Shown here: positions 7,975 through 16,386 of the stretch, in pieces
Position numbering within the stretch: the stretch's first letter is position 1
Layout: each line of letters begins with the position of its first letter
Assembly: GCA_012267435.1 (NCBI GenBank)
Contig: JAAXGM010000013.1
Location: forward strand, 1 to 64,000
DNA from: Gemmatimonadota bacterium
Lineage (GTDB): Bacteria > Gemmatimonadota > Gemmatimonadetes > Longimicrobiales > Gaopeijiaceae
Direction: 5' to 3'
DNA: 64,000 nucleotides
Position numbers and translations under genes: made by a program
The notes under the pieces: model-generated
Database searches by the model: none
What the model was told of the DNA's origin: nothing
The model's input: the letters and a program-made list of their open reading frames with translations, nothing else

Positions 7975-9144
7975 ATGAGGTCTTTCGTTCTGGCAGCCGC
8001 GTTGTCGGCGCTGGCACTGGCCACGGCAAGTCAGTTCATCGCCGCGCAGTCCATTCAGGCGCGACCCGCCGCTGAAGTGCGCCTGTCGGCCGATCCAGTG
8101 CTGTCTGTCGGGATGCTCGACGGGCCTGACGAATATCTCTTCGGCGAAATCAACGCCGGCTCGCTGCTCGCCGATGGCAGCGTGGTAGTGTCCGACCGGA
8201 TGAACTTCCGCATCCAGCGTTTCGGCGCGGACGGCGAACATCTGTGGAGCCGCGGCCGCGAAGGCGAGGGTCCCGGGGAATTCGAGAACGTCCAGATCGT
8301 CCACGGGTGCGTGAGCGCGGACCGGATCGTCGTCTACGACATCTGGACCCAACGGGTCTCGGTGTTCAACGACGAAGGGGATCTCGTCGACGACTACCGT
8401 CTCCTGTACAACGGACTGCCGATCCGGCGGTTTGGGTGCGCACCGAACGGGCGCCTGGGCTTCACGGGATACAGCGACCAAACCGTCGAGGGTCTCGCGT
8501 CCGAAGAACTCTACCGTGAGTTGATGACGCTTGGCTGGGTGGAGTTGGGCGACACCGCCGCCACCACGGTGCGCCAGCGGATTCCGGGCTCGGAAGCGAG
8601 ATATCTCGGACCCGGGAACGCCATGCCCGGAAGCATCTGGGCGCACAACGTAGCGATTGCTGCGGCCACCGAGGGCATCTGGTTTGGAAGCAGCGAGGAC
8701 TACGAGGTGGAACTGATTGGGTGGACGGGCGAGACGATTCGGCGGATCCGCTGGCAGGGGCCGGATCTGAACGTGACACAGAGGGATGTCGACCGATACC
8801 GTGACGCGCTTGAGGGAAGCTACCGGCGTGGCGGCAATCCCGACTGGCGCGCACGCTTCGAGCGCCGGTGGGCATGGGAAAGCGAGAACGTGCCCGATGT
8901 CTTTCCCGCTTACGACAGGCTCATGATCGGAGACGACGGCGTACTATGGGTGCACGACTACGTTCGCCCGGGAGAGCCAAGTGAGTGGTTCGCCTTCGCT
9001 GCGGATGGTACATGGATCCGTACGCTCGTGCCGCCTCCCCGCACGCTCCTGCTGGACATCGGCCGGGACTGGGCGCTGGTACGAACACTGGATGACGTGG
9101 ATGTCCAGCGGGTCGCGGTGCACGCGTTAGTGGAGAATCGGTAA
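7975..9144 (+). CDS. Secreted 6-bladed beta-propeller protein (paralogue 1)
   Basis: This is 389 residues from ATG 7975, chosen over an upstream in-frame TTG (7933) because a signal peptide starts exactly there (MRSFVLAAALSALAL...AAQS). The mature part has repeated beta-propeller strands, such as GSLLADGSVVVSDRMNFRIQ, followed by the signature GREGEGPGEFENV shared with four other proteins in this window. It is related to the 6-bladed beta-propeller/NHL-like family common in Gemmatimonadota; the ligand is unknown. It is probably periplasmic or secreted. It is monocistronic, flanked on both sides by Rpn-like relics. Confidence 0.8.
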   Translation: MRSFVLAAALSALALATASQFIAAQSIQARPAAEVRLSADPVLSVGMLDGPDEYLFGEINAGSLLADGSVVVSDRMNFRIQRFGADGEHLWSRGREGEGPGEFENVQIVHGCVSADRIVVYDIWTQRVSVFNDEGDLVDDYRLLYNGLPIRRFGCAPNGRLGFTGYSDQTVEGLASEELYRELMTLGWVELGDTAATTVRQRIPGSEARYLGPGNAMPGSIWAHNVAIAAATEGIWFGSSEDYEVELIGWTGETIRRIRWQGPDLNVTQRDVDRYRDALEGSYRRGGNPDWRARFERRWAWESENVPDVFPAYDRLMIGDDGVLWVHDYVRPGEPSEWFAFAADGTWIRTLVPPPRTLLLDIGRDWALVRTLDDVDVQRVAVHALVENR

Positions 9145-9189
9145 GACACTTCCGAGTCGAACTTCAGAGCCAGGTCGCCGCCTCACCAC

Positions 9190-9331
9190 CTCCGAACGTG
9201 CTACGGCGACCGCGGTGAGTTGGCTGGGCGCGAGAGATTCGACGGACAGCGTGTGTTGAATCGTGTGACCGACGCGCGTTGTTCGAGTGCGGCACGGGCA
9301 AGGAGTTCATCCAGCGGGTGCGGACGACCTG
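9190..9331 (+). pseudogene. Rpn-like C-terminal domain relic, copy 4
   Basis: Only the last few dozen codons are recognisable: RVLNRVTDA in one frame and then LFECGTGKEFIQRVRTT to a TGA in the next. The nucleotide sequence is close to the ends of copies 1 and 3 (GCGGCACNGGCNAGGAGTTC). It lies just downstream of the propeller gene, so that gene has the same kind of relic on both sides. Confidence 0.5.
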
Positions 9332-9358
9332 AATCCACTCGCCCCGGGGCTATCGAGC

Positions 9359-9580
9359 CTACCCAACCGCGACCTCGACCTGGGTCACATAGACTTCGCT
9401 GCGCCAGCGTCTTTCGATCTCTTCGGCGGACGCCGTTTCGAGGAAGAGCGTGATCGCTTCCTGGAGATTTGCTCGCGCCTCGGCCACGGAGTCTCCCTGG
9501 CTGGCAACCTCCACCTCCGGGCATAGGGCTACGTATCCGTTGCCTTCACGTTCGATGATCGCCGTCAAGTGCCTTCTCAC
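9359..9580 (-). CDS. HicB-family antitoxin (orphan)
   Basis: 73 residues from GTG 9580, with GGGAG eight bases upstream. The sequence MRRHLTAIIEREGNGYVALC, then PEVEVASQGDSVAEARANLQ and EAITLFLE, is the standard HicB partial RNase H-like fold, ending VYVTQVEVAVG. HicB normally neutralises the HicA mRNA interferase encoded next to it. No HicA-like frame (a short basic dsRBD-fold protein with GSHxxM) is present on either side, so this is an orphan or the partner has been lost. It has no added DNA-binding domain. Confidence 0.75.
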   Translation of the reverse strand: MRRHLTAIIEREGNGYVALCPEVEVASQGDSVAEARANLQEAITLFLETASAEEIERRWRSEVYVTQVEVAVG

Positions 9581-9763
9581 CTCAAGTCTCCCTTCAAGCT
9601 GTCCCGGCTGTACGAGCTCTCAGCGGGTGAGCGATTCGCACGAAAGGCCAACGGTGGATCGCCTTGGCTGAGAGGTAGGCGCCAATCAGGGTGCGGCAGG
9701 GTCTCCGCGTACGCGCCGGGGCGCATGCGGACGAGTTGCCGGGCTTGGGGGGTTGGTTGGCCG

Positions 9764-10249
9764 CTACGCCCGCACGCGAGCGAACAACTCCGCTCCGCTG
9801 TCACAATCGACGATCGCATCGAAGACCTCGTCGATCCGATCCGCGTCCGCCAGGTCCTCCAGGATCCGCGACAGGCGCTCGGCGGTCTCCGCTCCGAATT
9901 TCCTGGTCGCGAGACGCCGCACTAGATGCGCCCGCTCCCTGATGCGGCCCGCCTCCAGCCCCTGCTCAAGGCCCGCCTCCAGACCTTGCCGCACCCCGTC
10001 GCGGTGGACCTGATCCCTCAACTCCTTCGCTCTCTCGTACATATCCTCGTCCTCCGTGAACGACATCATTTCCGCCAGGTCCGCTTCGGAAATCTGCCAC
10101 GCCTCCGCAGCGCCCGCTACGCCGGCCCTCGTCACTGAGCGGATGCAGACGGCTTGAGCTTGTCCCCCAAACCGGATTCCGACATCTTCACTCGCCATGA
10201 TCCACGCAACCGACATCCGATCCGCCCGCGCCCGCGGGGCGACCTGCAC
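9764..10249 (-). pseudogene. Rpn-like nuclease, C-terminal fragment (copy 5, opposite strand)
   Basis: The frame is open for 161 codons, but only from about VAGAAEAWQISEADLAEMMS onward does it look like a real protein. It continues with an acidic FTEDEDMYERAKELRDQVHR, a GLEAGLEQGLEAG linker, RRLATRKFGAETAERLSRIL and DAIVDCDSGAELFARVRA. This is the usual end of Rpn/PD-(D/E)XK transposase-like nucleases. The N-terminal catalytic domain is absent and the first 50 codons are unrelated sequence. It provides the longest reference for the four plus-strand relics. Confidence 0.55.
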
Positions 10250-10328
10250 CTGTAGCTGCTCGTGTCCATGCTCCGCCTGGATCCGGGTGTGTTGATGCGC
10301 TGAGTCCCGAGCTCAAGCCGCTTCCGAG

Positions 10329-10360
10329 CCGCCCCGGTCAGCCGATCCGGGCGGTTTTTT
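10329..10360 (+). terminator. Rho-independent terminator-like hairpin in the leader of the ATP-grasp gene
   Basis: CCGCCCCGG, a nine-base loop, CCGGGCGG, then TTTTTT. The stem is eight base pairs with one bulged C, followed directly by six T. No complete plus-strand gene precedes it after 9144, and the ATP-grasp start codon is 49 bases downstream. It could end a small leader transcript, act as an attenuator, or be left over from a lost gene. Confidence 0.55.
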
Positions 10361-10408
10361 CGTGCTCCGATCCGCCGTTCGACCCTGCCCAAACCTCAGA
10401 GAAAAGCC

Positions 10409-11395
10409 ATGATCAGCCCTGTGCTACCGACAATAAATGTCCTCTACGAGAATCCTGTCTGGACTCCGCCCCTCCGGGAGGCCCTCGAGAGGGAAGGCTT
10501 CCGGGTCCGCTTCGTGCACGTGAACGAGGGGATCGTCGACCCGGCGACGTCTCCTCCCGAGGGCATCTGGATGAACCGCATCAGCCCGTCCTCGCACACC
10601 CGGGGTCACGTCCACACGGTGGAGCTGGCTCGCCAGCTCCTGTACTGGCTGGAGTCCCGCGGCCGTCGAGTGATCAACGGGCTGCGCGCCTTCGAGCTGG
10701 AGATGAGCAAGCTTCGCCAGGACCTCGTCCTGCGGCGGCACGGGATCAGGACGCCGCGCACGGTGCTGGCCGTCGGGAGGGAGCATCTGCGCGCAGCGGC
10801 CGCAACCTTCGATGGCCCGTTCATCACGAAGCACGACCAGGGGGGCAAGGGCTTGGGCATCCGGCTTTTCCGCGACCCCGGGAAGCTCGAAGAGCATCTT
10901 GACGACGGGAGCTTCGACGCCGGACCCGGCGCAAGGGTGATCCTCCAGCGCTACATCCCCGCACCCGAACCGTTCATCACCAGGGTGGAGATCGTTGGCG
11001 GCCGCTTCGTGTTCGCGATGCGGAGCTCCACCGCCGGGGGGTTCGAACTCTGCCCCTCGGACGCGTGCAATCCGACGCCTCCGAACCGGGAGAGCCTCTG
11101 GGCGGGTGCGAGCGGCACGGGCGCGGCCGGCCTCTTCAGCCCGTCGCCGATCACGGGCGGCGACCCGTTGGTCCGGAAGTACATCCGGCTCTGCATCGAG
11201 GAAGGGATAGAGATCGCCGGGATCGAATTCGTGGAGGACGCGCGCGGCAACCGTTATACATATGACATCAACGGCACGACCAACTACAATCAGGCCTTCG
11301 GCGCCCGGATCGGCGTCGACGGCATGCGCGCGTTGGCCCGGTATGTACGCAGGGCGGTAATGCCGAGTCGCCAGCCGCGGCGCATCGCGTGTTGA
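10409..11395 (+). CDS. RimK-like ATP-grasp ligase
   Basis: 328 residues from ATG 10409. The N-terminal pre-ATP-grasp part includes ARQLLYWLESRGRRVINGLR. A SKLRQDLVLRRHGIRTPRT segment typical of RimK/glutathione-synthase-like ATP-grasp enzymes follows, then the glycine-rich loop KHDQGGKGLGIRLF and the metal-binding end GIEFVEDARGNRYTYDINGT. Such enzymes join a carboxylate to an amine via an acylphosphate. The substrate is not apparent: no RiPP precursor, peptide carrier or amino-group carrier protein is adjacent. It is probably cytosolic. The following propeller gene starts 87 bases later on the same strand. Confidence 0.8.
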   Translation: MISPVLPTINVLYENPVWTPPLREALEREGFRVRFVHVNEGIVDPATSPPEGIWMNRISPSSHTRGHVHTVELARQLLYWLESRGRRVINGLRAFELEMSKLRQDLVLRRHGIRTPRTVLAVGREHLRAAAATFDGPFITKHDQGGKGLGIRLFRDPGKLEEHLDDGSFDAGPGARVILQRYIPAPEPFITRVEIVGGRFVFAMRSSTAGGFELCPSDACNPTPPNRESLWAGASGTGAAGLFSPSPITGGDPLVRKYIRLCIEEGIEIAGIEFVEDARGNRYTYDINGTTNYNQAFGARIGVDGMRALARYVRRAVMPSRQPRRIAC

Positions 11396-11482
11396 GCGGG
11401 GATGCCGCCGAAGCGCAGCGAGACCGATCGATCCCTCGCGACACCGGGACAACCATCGCGGCAGCGCCGCCGGAGACGAACG

Positions 11483-12718
11483 ATGCTTGGGAAGACGACG
11501 GATGAGGGGACGAGGTGTGCGACGGCCGTCGCAATGGCCACGCTGTCCATCACGACACTCGCAGAGCTCGCCCACCCACTCGCCGCGCAGGAGGTAATCG
11601 AACTGCCGGCGGAAGACCGGCCCCTCGACGCCGACTTCGAGGACATCTACCGGGTGGGCTCGCTGGATGGGGATGGCTGGGACACCTTCGGCCGCGTCGC
11701 GGGGGTCGGGTTCGACGGTGCCGGCAACCTCTACATCCTCGACACGGAGGCGGTGCGGATTAGTGTCGTCGACCTGCAAGCCAACCTGGTTCGGCAGTTC
11801 ATTCGAGAAGGACAAGGCCCCGGAGAGTTTGGAAGCGACACCGCGCCAGTGCTCGAGTTCGCCGTCATGGGGGACGGGCGGGTGATCGTCTACGACCTGG
11901 GACAAATGGGATTCACCCTCTTTGATGCCGACGGCCAATTCGAACGCATGGCCCGGTTTCCAGGTGCGCAGATGAGCCCTGCGATGATTGGCGGCATTCA
12001 GGCCTTCCCGGGCATGGATCGAGTCCTCGCGACATCCGAGGTCCGCTACCTGAGAATGACCGCGCCCGGTCCGGACGACGAGCCGTCGGAATCCTCGTTC
12101 CGGCATGTCCTGAGCTATGATCTGAGTGGCGACGAGGTCCGCATCGACTCGGTTGCCGCGGGGTGGCGGCCTCCTGGTGATGCGGAGGGATTCAGGCCGG
12201 TGCTCAGGGCGGGCGTGCTGCCCAGCGGAGCGTTCGTGTACACCGACTCTTCCACGTATGCGATCAAGTCTGCCGTGCCGGGCGGCCTCGTGACTCGGGT
12301 CCTGACCCGTCCGTTCCAGCCCCGCCCCGTGACGGGCCGCATCAGGGCCGACGAGATCGAGCGGCGCCTGGAAGCACTCGCGCCCGTTCGCGGCGGCAAC
12401 TCGTTTCAACAGCAAATGAGAGAAATGCGCCGTGGCCAGATCGAGGCGATGGAGTTCTTCGACGAGATCCCCGTCGTGGTTGACCTGACCACGAGTTGGG
12501 AAGGCACGATCTGGGTCCTTCACCGGGGTGGCGGGGGCGCGGAGGGCAACCGGATCGACCTCATTTCGTCGGACGGACGCTACCTGGGCACCTTCCCGCC
12601 CGGCTCCACCGCGATGCCTTCCGCCTTCGGCCCGGACGGCCTCGTCGCCTTCGTGGAGACGGACGACCTGGACGTGCCCTATGTGGCCGTGAGGCGGCTG
12701 CCGGAGGGGATGCGCTGA
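11483..12718 (+). CDS. Secreted 6-bladed beta-propeller protein (paralogue 2)
   Basis: 411 residues from ATG 11483, preferred to ATG 11402 because GGAG lies seven bases upstream and the signal peptide (hydrophobic stretch ending LAAQE) follows. It shows propeller strands VAGVGFDGAGNLYILDTEAV and the family signature REGQGPGEFGSD. A basic, methionine-rich helical insertion (QQQMREMRRGQIEAMEFFDE) precedes the last blades. Probably periplasmic; function unknown. Confidence 0.8.
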   Translation: MLGKTTDEGTRCATAVAMATLSITTLAELAHPLAAQEVIELPAEDRPLDADFEDIYRVGSLDGDGWDTFGRVAGVGFDGAGNLYILDTEAVRISVVDLQANLVRQFIREGQGPGEFGSDTAPVLEFAVMGDGRVIVYDLGQMGFTLFDADGQFERMARFPGAQMSPAMIGGIQAFPGMDRVLATSEVRYLRMTAPGPDDEPSESSFRHVLSYDLSGDEVRIDSVAAGWRPPGDAEGFRPVLRAGVLPSGAFVYTDSSTYAIKSAVPGGLVTRVLTRPFQPRPVTGRIRADEIERRLEALAPVRGGNSFQQQMREMRRGQIEAMEFFDEIPVVVDLTTSWEGTIWVLHRGGGGAEGNRIDLISSDGRYLGTFPPGSTAMPSAFGPDGLVAFVETDDLDVPYVAVRRLPEGMR

Positions 12719-13041
12719 TTCAACTGGCGCGAAACCCTGGCGGGCAGGATCCGATTCGTTCGAATGGGCGGGTTCTCACTGCCCGAGGCAGGGTCCGGAG
12801 GCGGCGAGCGGCTATGGCTGCGGGGCGGATTTCCGCGTGCGTTCCTGGCGGACTCGCCTGCCGGCGCGCTCGGAAGTGTCCCATCACGGGCGGGCCGGCG
12901 GCGATCAGGCGCCAGAGCGACCACCGCGCGGGTTGAGCCGGGATCCAACTCACGCGCGCGGCTTCAGCCTGCGAGCACAGGGTCGGACGACGGCTGGCGT
13001 AGATCGGATCGGGACGGGGTGGGCGTTCGCGATGATCGCCC
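12719..13041. other. No supported gene
   Basis: Convergent spacer between the propeller gene and the VapC-type gene. The plus-strand ORF beginning at 12764 is low-complexity and antisense to the toxin gene at its end. I see no terminator with a T tract. Confidence 0.4.
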
Positions 13042-13437
13042 TCAAGCTCCGCGCAGCACTCTGATGTCGGGGCACTCCAGAAGCGACCCGTCCGCCGTGA
13101 CCAGGGTGAGTCCGTGCACTACGGCGGTGGCCGCGATGAAACGGTCCGCCGGATCATCGTGACCAAGCCGGATGGTGCGACTCCCCAGCGCGATGTCGAA
13201 TGTCACCGGGAACTCACGCAGGGGTCGGACGTTGAGGGCGCTACGGATCCAGCTCCACGGATCGGGGCGGAGCAGCACACGTCCCTTCTCGGCCAGCACC
13301 AGCGCCTCCCAGACGCTGACGGGGGACAGCGCGAGGGTGTTCGCAGTGTCGGTCAGTTCGCGACGCGCCCGGTCGGAGAGCCGGTGGGGATCCAGCAGGC
13401 TCCAGAGCCAGATGTGGGTATCGAGGAGCAGATTCAC
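13042..13437 (-). CDS. PIN-domain RNase toxin (VapC/FitB type)
   Basis: 131 residues from GTG 13437, whose first bases overlap the antitoxin stop (GTGA). The longer ORF start is out of character. PIN-domain acidic residues are in place: D6 in LLLDTHIWLW, E44 in SVWEALVLAEKG, D98 in DDPADRFIAATAV and D116 in LVTADGSLL. PIN toxins of this type cut RNA in a Mg2+-dependent way when their antitoxin is degraded. It is translationally coupled to the ribbon-helix-helix protein upstream, forming a complete type II module. Confidence 0.88.
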   Translation of the reverse strand: MNLLLDTHIWLWSLLDPHRLSDRARRELTDTANTLALSPVSVWEALVLAEKGRVLLRPDPWSWIRSALNVRPLREFPVTFDIALGSRTIRLGHDDPADRFIAATAVVHGLTLVTADGSLLECPDIRVLRGA

Positions 13438-13847
13438 GGCTTCTCGATGTCGTTCAGCTCGCCGATCTCCGGGCGCAGCGCGGCCCAGTCGTAGGGCTCG
13501 GTGGCCGGGTCCACGATGTCGCCGACGATCTCGCCGATGTCGCTCATGGCCCCCATCCACTCTCCGCTGCCGGCCTCGACCCCGGGACCCGCGCCGGGGA
13601 CTGGCCCGGCCGCCTCGGCCTCGATGGTCCGGCCGTCGCGCGTGGTGGTCGAAACGGTCGAATCAGCCCGGTATCGGGCAGCCATCCGGGCCCGCTCGCG
13701 CACCATGCCGAGCGCGGACCTCGGGGTCGCGGAGCGCTCGAGCAGATAGCGCAATTCACCCTCGAGCGAGCGATGATTGGCCCTGGCTCGTGCCTTGAGC
13801 GCGGCGATCACATCGTCGTCCACGTTGCGAATGGTGACTACGCCCAT
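13434..13847 (-). CDS. Ribbon-helix-helix antitoxin (FitA/VapB type)
   Basis: 137 residues from ATG 13847, with GGAGGACGC upstream. Residues 1-40 (MGVVTIRNVDDDVIAALKAR...SLEGELRYLL) are an Arc/FitA-like ribbon-helix-helix DNA-binding domain. The C-terminal half is acidic and probably disordered; in this class it wraps the PIN toxin. It is longer than the usual 75-90 residues. It presumably autorepresses its own promoter in the gap beyond 13847. Confidence 0.8.
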   Translation of the reverse strand: MGVVTIRNVDDDVIAALKARARANHRSLEGELRYLLERSATPRSALGMVRERARMAARYRADSTVSTTTRDGRTIEAEAAGPVPGAGPGVEAGSGEWMGAMSDIGEIVGDIVDPATEPYDWAALRPEIGELNDIEKP

Positions 13848-14317
13848 GCGTCCTCCGGGTGCGTCGGCGATGTTGCCGGCGCCGTCAGCTTGGCGGTGAC
13901 AGCGTAATGTAGTGTATTTGCCTTCATAAGGCCATCATCACGACGATGAGGAGCCGGAGCTCGACTCCAGCGTCATGGAGGATCTCGTCGACCTGTTCGA
14001 GCGCGCCGTCGCGTACGGGGCGAACCCATCGACTTCAGACGACCCGACCGCTCCCTTCGAAGCGAACACGTGGGGCGGCGAGGCCGTCCTGCTCGACGCG
14101 CTCCACCCGGCGCTCGGCGGAGAGATGCCCCGTCTTCTTCTCGGTGGACACGGCTTGGGAGATCCGCACCCTGTTCGTCTTCCGAAGCGAGACGCTCGTT
14201 CAATCACTACGGGAGCATTCCGCACGGCTGGCGATTCCGGAAGGTGAAGGGTTGAAGGACACGCCGGCAGGCCACGCACCCCTCTTGTTGGTTTGCGCGG
14301 AATGAGGTAGCATTACG
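13848..14317. other. Gap between two toxin-antitoxin modules; possible unrecognised remnant
   Basis: This holds the promoter side of both modules. Plus-strand frames contain two protein-like pieces in different phases: MEDLVDLFERAVAYGANPST at 13975 and, after a shift near 14150, EIRTLFVFRSETLVQSLREH running to TGA at 14305. Together they may be a decayed gene, but I recognise no family. Confidence 0.25.
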
Positions 14318-14338
14318 GTGCTACTAGGAGGAGGTTCA

Positions 14339-14566
14339 TTGGTTCGAAGTGTGAAGCTGCGGCAAATGGGCGGATCGGTCGGGGCGACGCTGCCGAAGGA
14401 CATGGCGGAGCGTCTCCGCCTCTCGGCCGGCGACGAAGTGTTCGCCGTCGAGACGGCGAACGGGATCCTGCTGAGTCCCTATGACGCTGACGTTGAGGAG
14501 GGACTGGCCATCGCCGCCGAGGCTCAGAAACGGTACCGGAGAGCCCTTAGAGAACTCGCGAAGTGA
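14339..14566 (+). CDS. AbrB/MazE-type antitoxin
   Basis: 75 residues from TTG 14339, chosen because AGGAGGAGG sits four bases upstream; the track's GTG 14318 precedes that site. SVKLRQMGGSVGATLPKDMA, then ERLRLSAGDEVFAVETANGI, is the swapped-hairpin AbrB/SpoVT fold, with an acidic helical tail that would bind the toxin. Its stop overlaps the GTG of the Doc gene (GTGA), so the two are coupled. Confidence 0.8.
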   Translation: MVRSVKLRQMGGSVGATLPKDMAERLRLSAGDEVFAVETANGILLSPYDADVEEGLAIAAEAQKRYRRALRELAK

Positions 14567-14967
14567 CGCCGCCGGAACCACGCTGGGTTCCCCGCCTCGT
14601 GATCGAAGCCGTCCACCTCGACCAGCTCCGCGAACACGGGGGCCTGCTCGGCGTCCGGGACGAGAACGCCCTCGAATCGGCGCTGGCCAGAGCGAGGCAG
14701 AGATGGGTGTATGAGCCTGAATCGGATCTCCCTCGGCTCGTGGCCGATTATGTCTGGGGTATCTGTACCAACCATCCGTTCCGCGATGGAAACAAGCGGA
14801 TCTCGTTCCTGGCCGCAGTGGTCTTCCTGGGCCTCAATGGATTCGACCTCGTCGCAGAGGACAGTGAGGTCGTCGAGATGATGTTGGCCGTTGCGTCCGG
14901 GAAGCTGGACGAGGAAGCGATTGCGGGCTGGATCCGTTCGCGGACCCGGCCTCGAGCGGGTATCTGA
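14563..14967 (+). CDS. doc: Doc-family (Fic fold) toxin
   Basis: 134 residues from GTG 14563. The Doc signature HPFRDGNKR (H71-R79) is intact, after the conserved LREHGGLLGVRDENALESAL stretch. Doc proteins phosphorylate elongation factor Tu and stop translation; the lysine of GNK(R) and the histidine are the key residues. The classical partner is Phd; here it is an AbrB-type protein, a pairing also known in other genomes. Residue order and length are normal, so the toxin should be active if unrestrained. Confidence 0.9.
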   Translation: MTPPEPRWVPRLVIEAVHLDQLREHGGLLGVRDENALESALARARQRWVYEPESDLPRLVADYVWGICTNHPFRDGNKRISFLAAVVFLGLNGFDLVAEDSEVVEMMLAVASGKLDEEAIAGWIRSRTRPRAGI

Positions 14968-14998
14968 TGGAGGCGATCCGACGAACGCGGGGAACCCC

Positions 14999-16339
14999 AT
15001 GAACACCAGTCGACGCGGCTTTCTTCGCCGGTCGGCGGGCGCGCTGGCTCTGGCTCCGGTGGTTCCCGTAGGGCGGCTCGCCCTCCTCGGCGGGAGGGAT
15101 GGCGCGGGCACTGAACCCACGACCCGCCCGGCGGCCGACGCGACCTTTCGGCCGGCCGGCCAGACGGCGCCCCAGGAGGCCTGGGTAGCCCGCGCCCGCG
15201 CCCAGATCCCCGCCTCGACCGGCAGGCTCTACTTCCAGACGGGCGGGATCGGCCCCTCCCCCGAAGCGGTCATCGACCACGTCCGGGAACGCCTCGCCTT
15301 TCAGAACGAAAGCCCTGCCGAGCCCCGCATTGCGACCGACATGGCCCGCATCGAACCCGGCCTGCGGGCGCGGTTGGGGCGGGTATTCGGTGCCGGGGCG
15401 GACGAGGTCGCGCTCACCCACAGCACCTCGGAGGGAATCTCGATCGCCGCCTGGAGTCAGAACTGGAAGGAGGGCGACGAGGTCGTGATCTCCAACGTGG
15501 AGCATCCCGCGAACGTCATTCCGTGGTACGTCCTGCGGGACCGATTCGGGATCGTGATCCGCGAGATCGACCTCGGCACGGGAACGGGGCTTCTCGACGA
15601 GGTCCGCGGCCAGCTCTCGGACCGCACGCGCATGGTGAGCATCAGCCACGTGTCCCGGAACAACGGGCGGACGCTGCGCACCGGCGAATCCGCCGAGCTG
15701 GGCGCGCTTCTCCGCTCCCGCGGCGTGCGCTACCACCTGGACGGCGCGCAGGGCCCCGGCTGCGTCCCCACCGACTTCCACGCCCTCGGCTGCGACTGCT
15801 ATTCCACCTGCGGCCACAAGTGGCTGCTGGGACCCAAGGGGACGGGTGCGCTCTTCGTCCGCCGGGAAGCGCTCGACGACGTGCGGCTCAGCTGGGCCGG
15901 CTCCCACAGCCACGCGACCATGGACTACGAGGGCGCGTACACCCTGCTCCCGAGCGCCGCCCGCTACGAATTCGGCACACGCGCCCTGGCGGACTTCGCC
16001 GGCTTCGCGCGTGCCGTGGAGTGGATGGAGGACGTCGGCCTAGCGCGGGTCGAGGAGCGGATCCAGTCCCTGGTCGACCACGCGATCGAGGCGGTCGACG
16101 GCACGGACGGGCTGGACGTGTCGTCGCCGCGCACGCGGCCGGACCGGTCGGGCGTGTTCGTCCTCGAACTGCCCGCGGGGTGCGACGCCACGGAGCTCTA
16201 CACCGATCTGCGTGAAGGCGACGGCGTTCTCGCCTCGCCGGTCCGGCAGCCGCGCGATTTCCGTCTTTCGATCCACTTCTTCAACACCCGCGACGAGATC
16301 GACGCGGCGGTTGCGGCGATTGGGGCGCGGTGCGGGTGA
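14999..16339 (+). CDS. Tat-exported class V (PLP) aminotransferase (paralogue 1)
   Basis: 446 residues from ATG 14999; the longer ORF start at 14891 is out of character. The twin-arginine signal SRRGFLRRSAGALALAPV is clear. The fold is class V aminotransferase/cysteine-desulfurase-like: THSTSEGISIAAWSQNW, SNVEHPANVIPWY, VRYHLDGAQGPGCVPTDF, and the PLP lysine in CGHKWLLGPKGTGALF. It is related to isopenicillin-N epimerase and SufS-like proteins without the SufS cysteine loop, so amino-acid epimerase or lyase activity is possible. The Tat signal implies folding with PLP before export. It is followed by a symporter and a peptidase gene on the same strand. Confidence 0.82.
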   Translation: MNTSRRGFLRRSAGALALAPVVPVGRLALLGGRDGAGTEPTTRPAADATFRPAGQTAPQEAWVARARAQIPASTGRLYFQTGGIGPSPEAVIDHVRERLAFQNESPAEPRIATDMARIEPGLRARLGRVFGAGADEVALTHSTSEGISIAAWSQNWKEGDEVVISNVEHPANVIPWYVLRDRFGIVIREIDLGTGTGLLDEVRGQLSDRTRMVSISHVSRNNGRTLRTGESAELGALLRSRGVRYHLDGAQGPGCVPTDFHALGCDCYSTCGHKWLLGPKGTGALFVRREALDDVRLSWAGSHSHATMDYEGAYTLLPSAARYEFGTRALADFAGFARAVEWMEDVGLARVEERIQSLVDHAIEAVDGTDGLDVSSPRTRPDRSGVFVLELPAGCDATELYTDLREGDGVLASPVRQPRDFRLSIHFFNTRDEIDAAVAAIGARCG

Positions 16340-16386
16340 GGTTTCCGTGGCTATGATATGCGCGTCCGAACCGGAAGGAGATAAAG

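Noticed and set aside
10424-12523. 699-codon minus-strand ORF
   Set aside because: Antisense shadow of the ATP-grasp and propeller genes, which have clear family motifs.
14834-15913. 359-codon minus-strand ORF
   Set aside because: Antisense to the Doc and aminotransferase genes; its composition follows their codon pattern.
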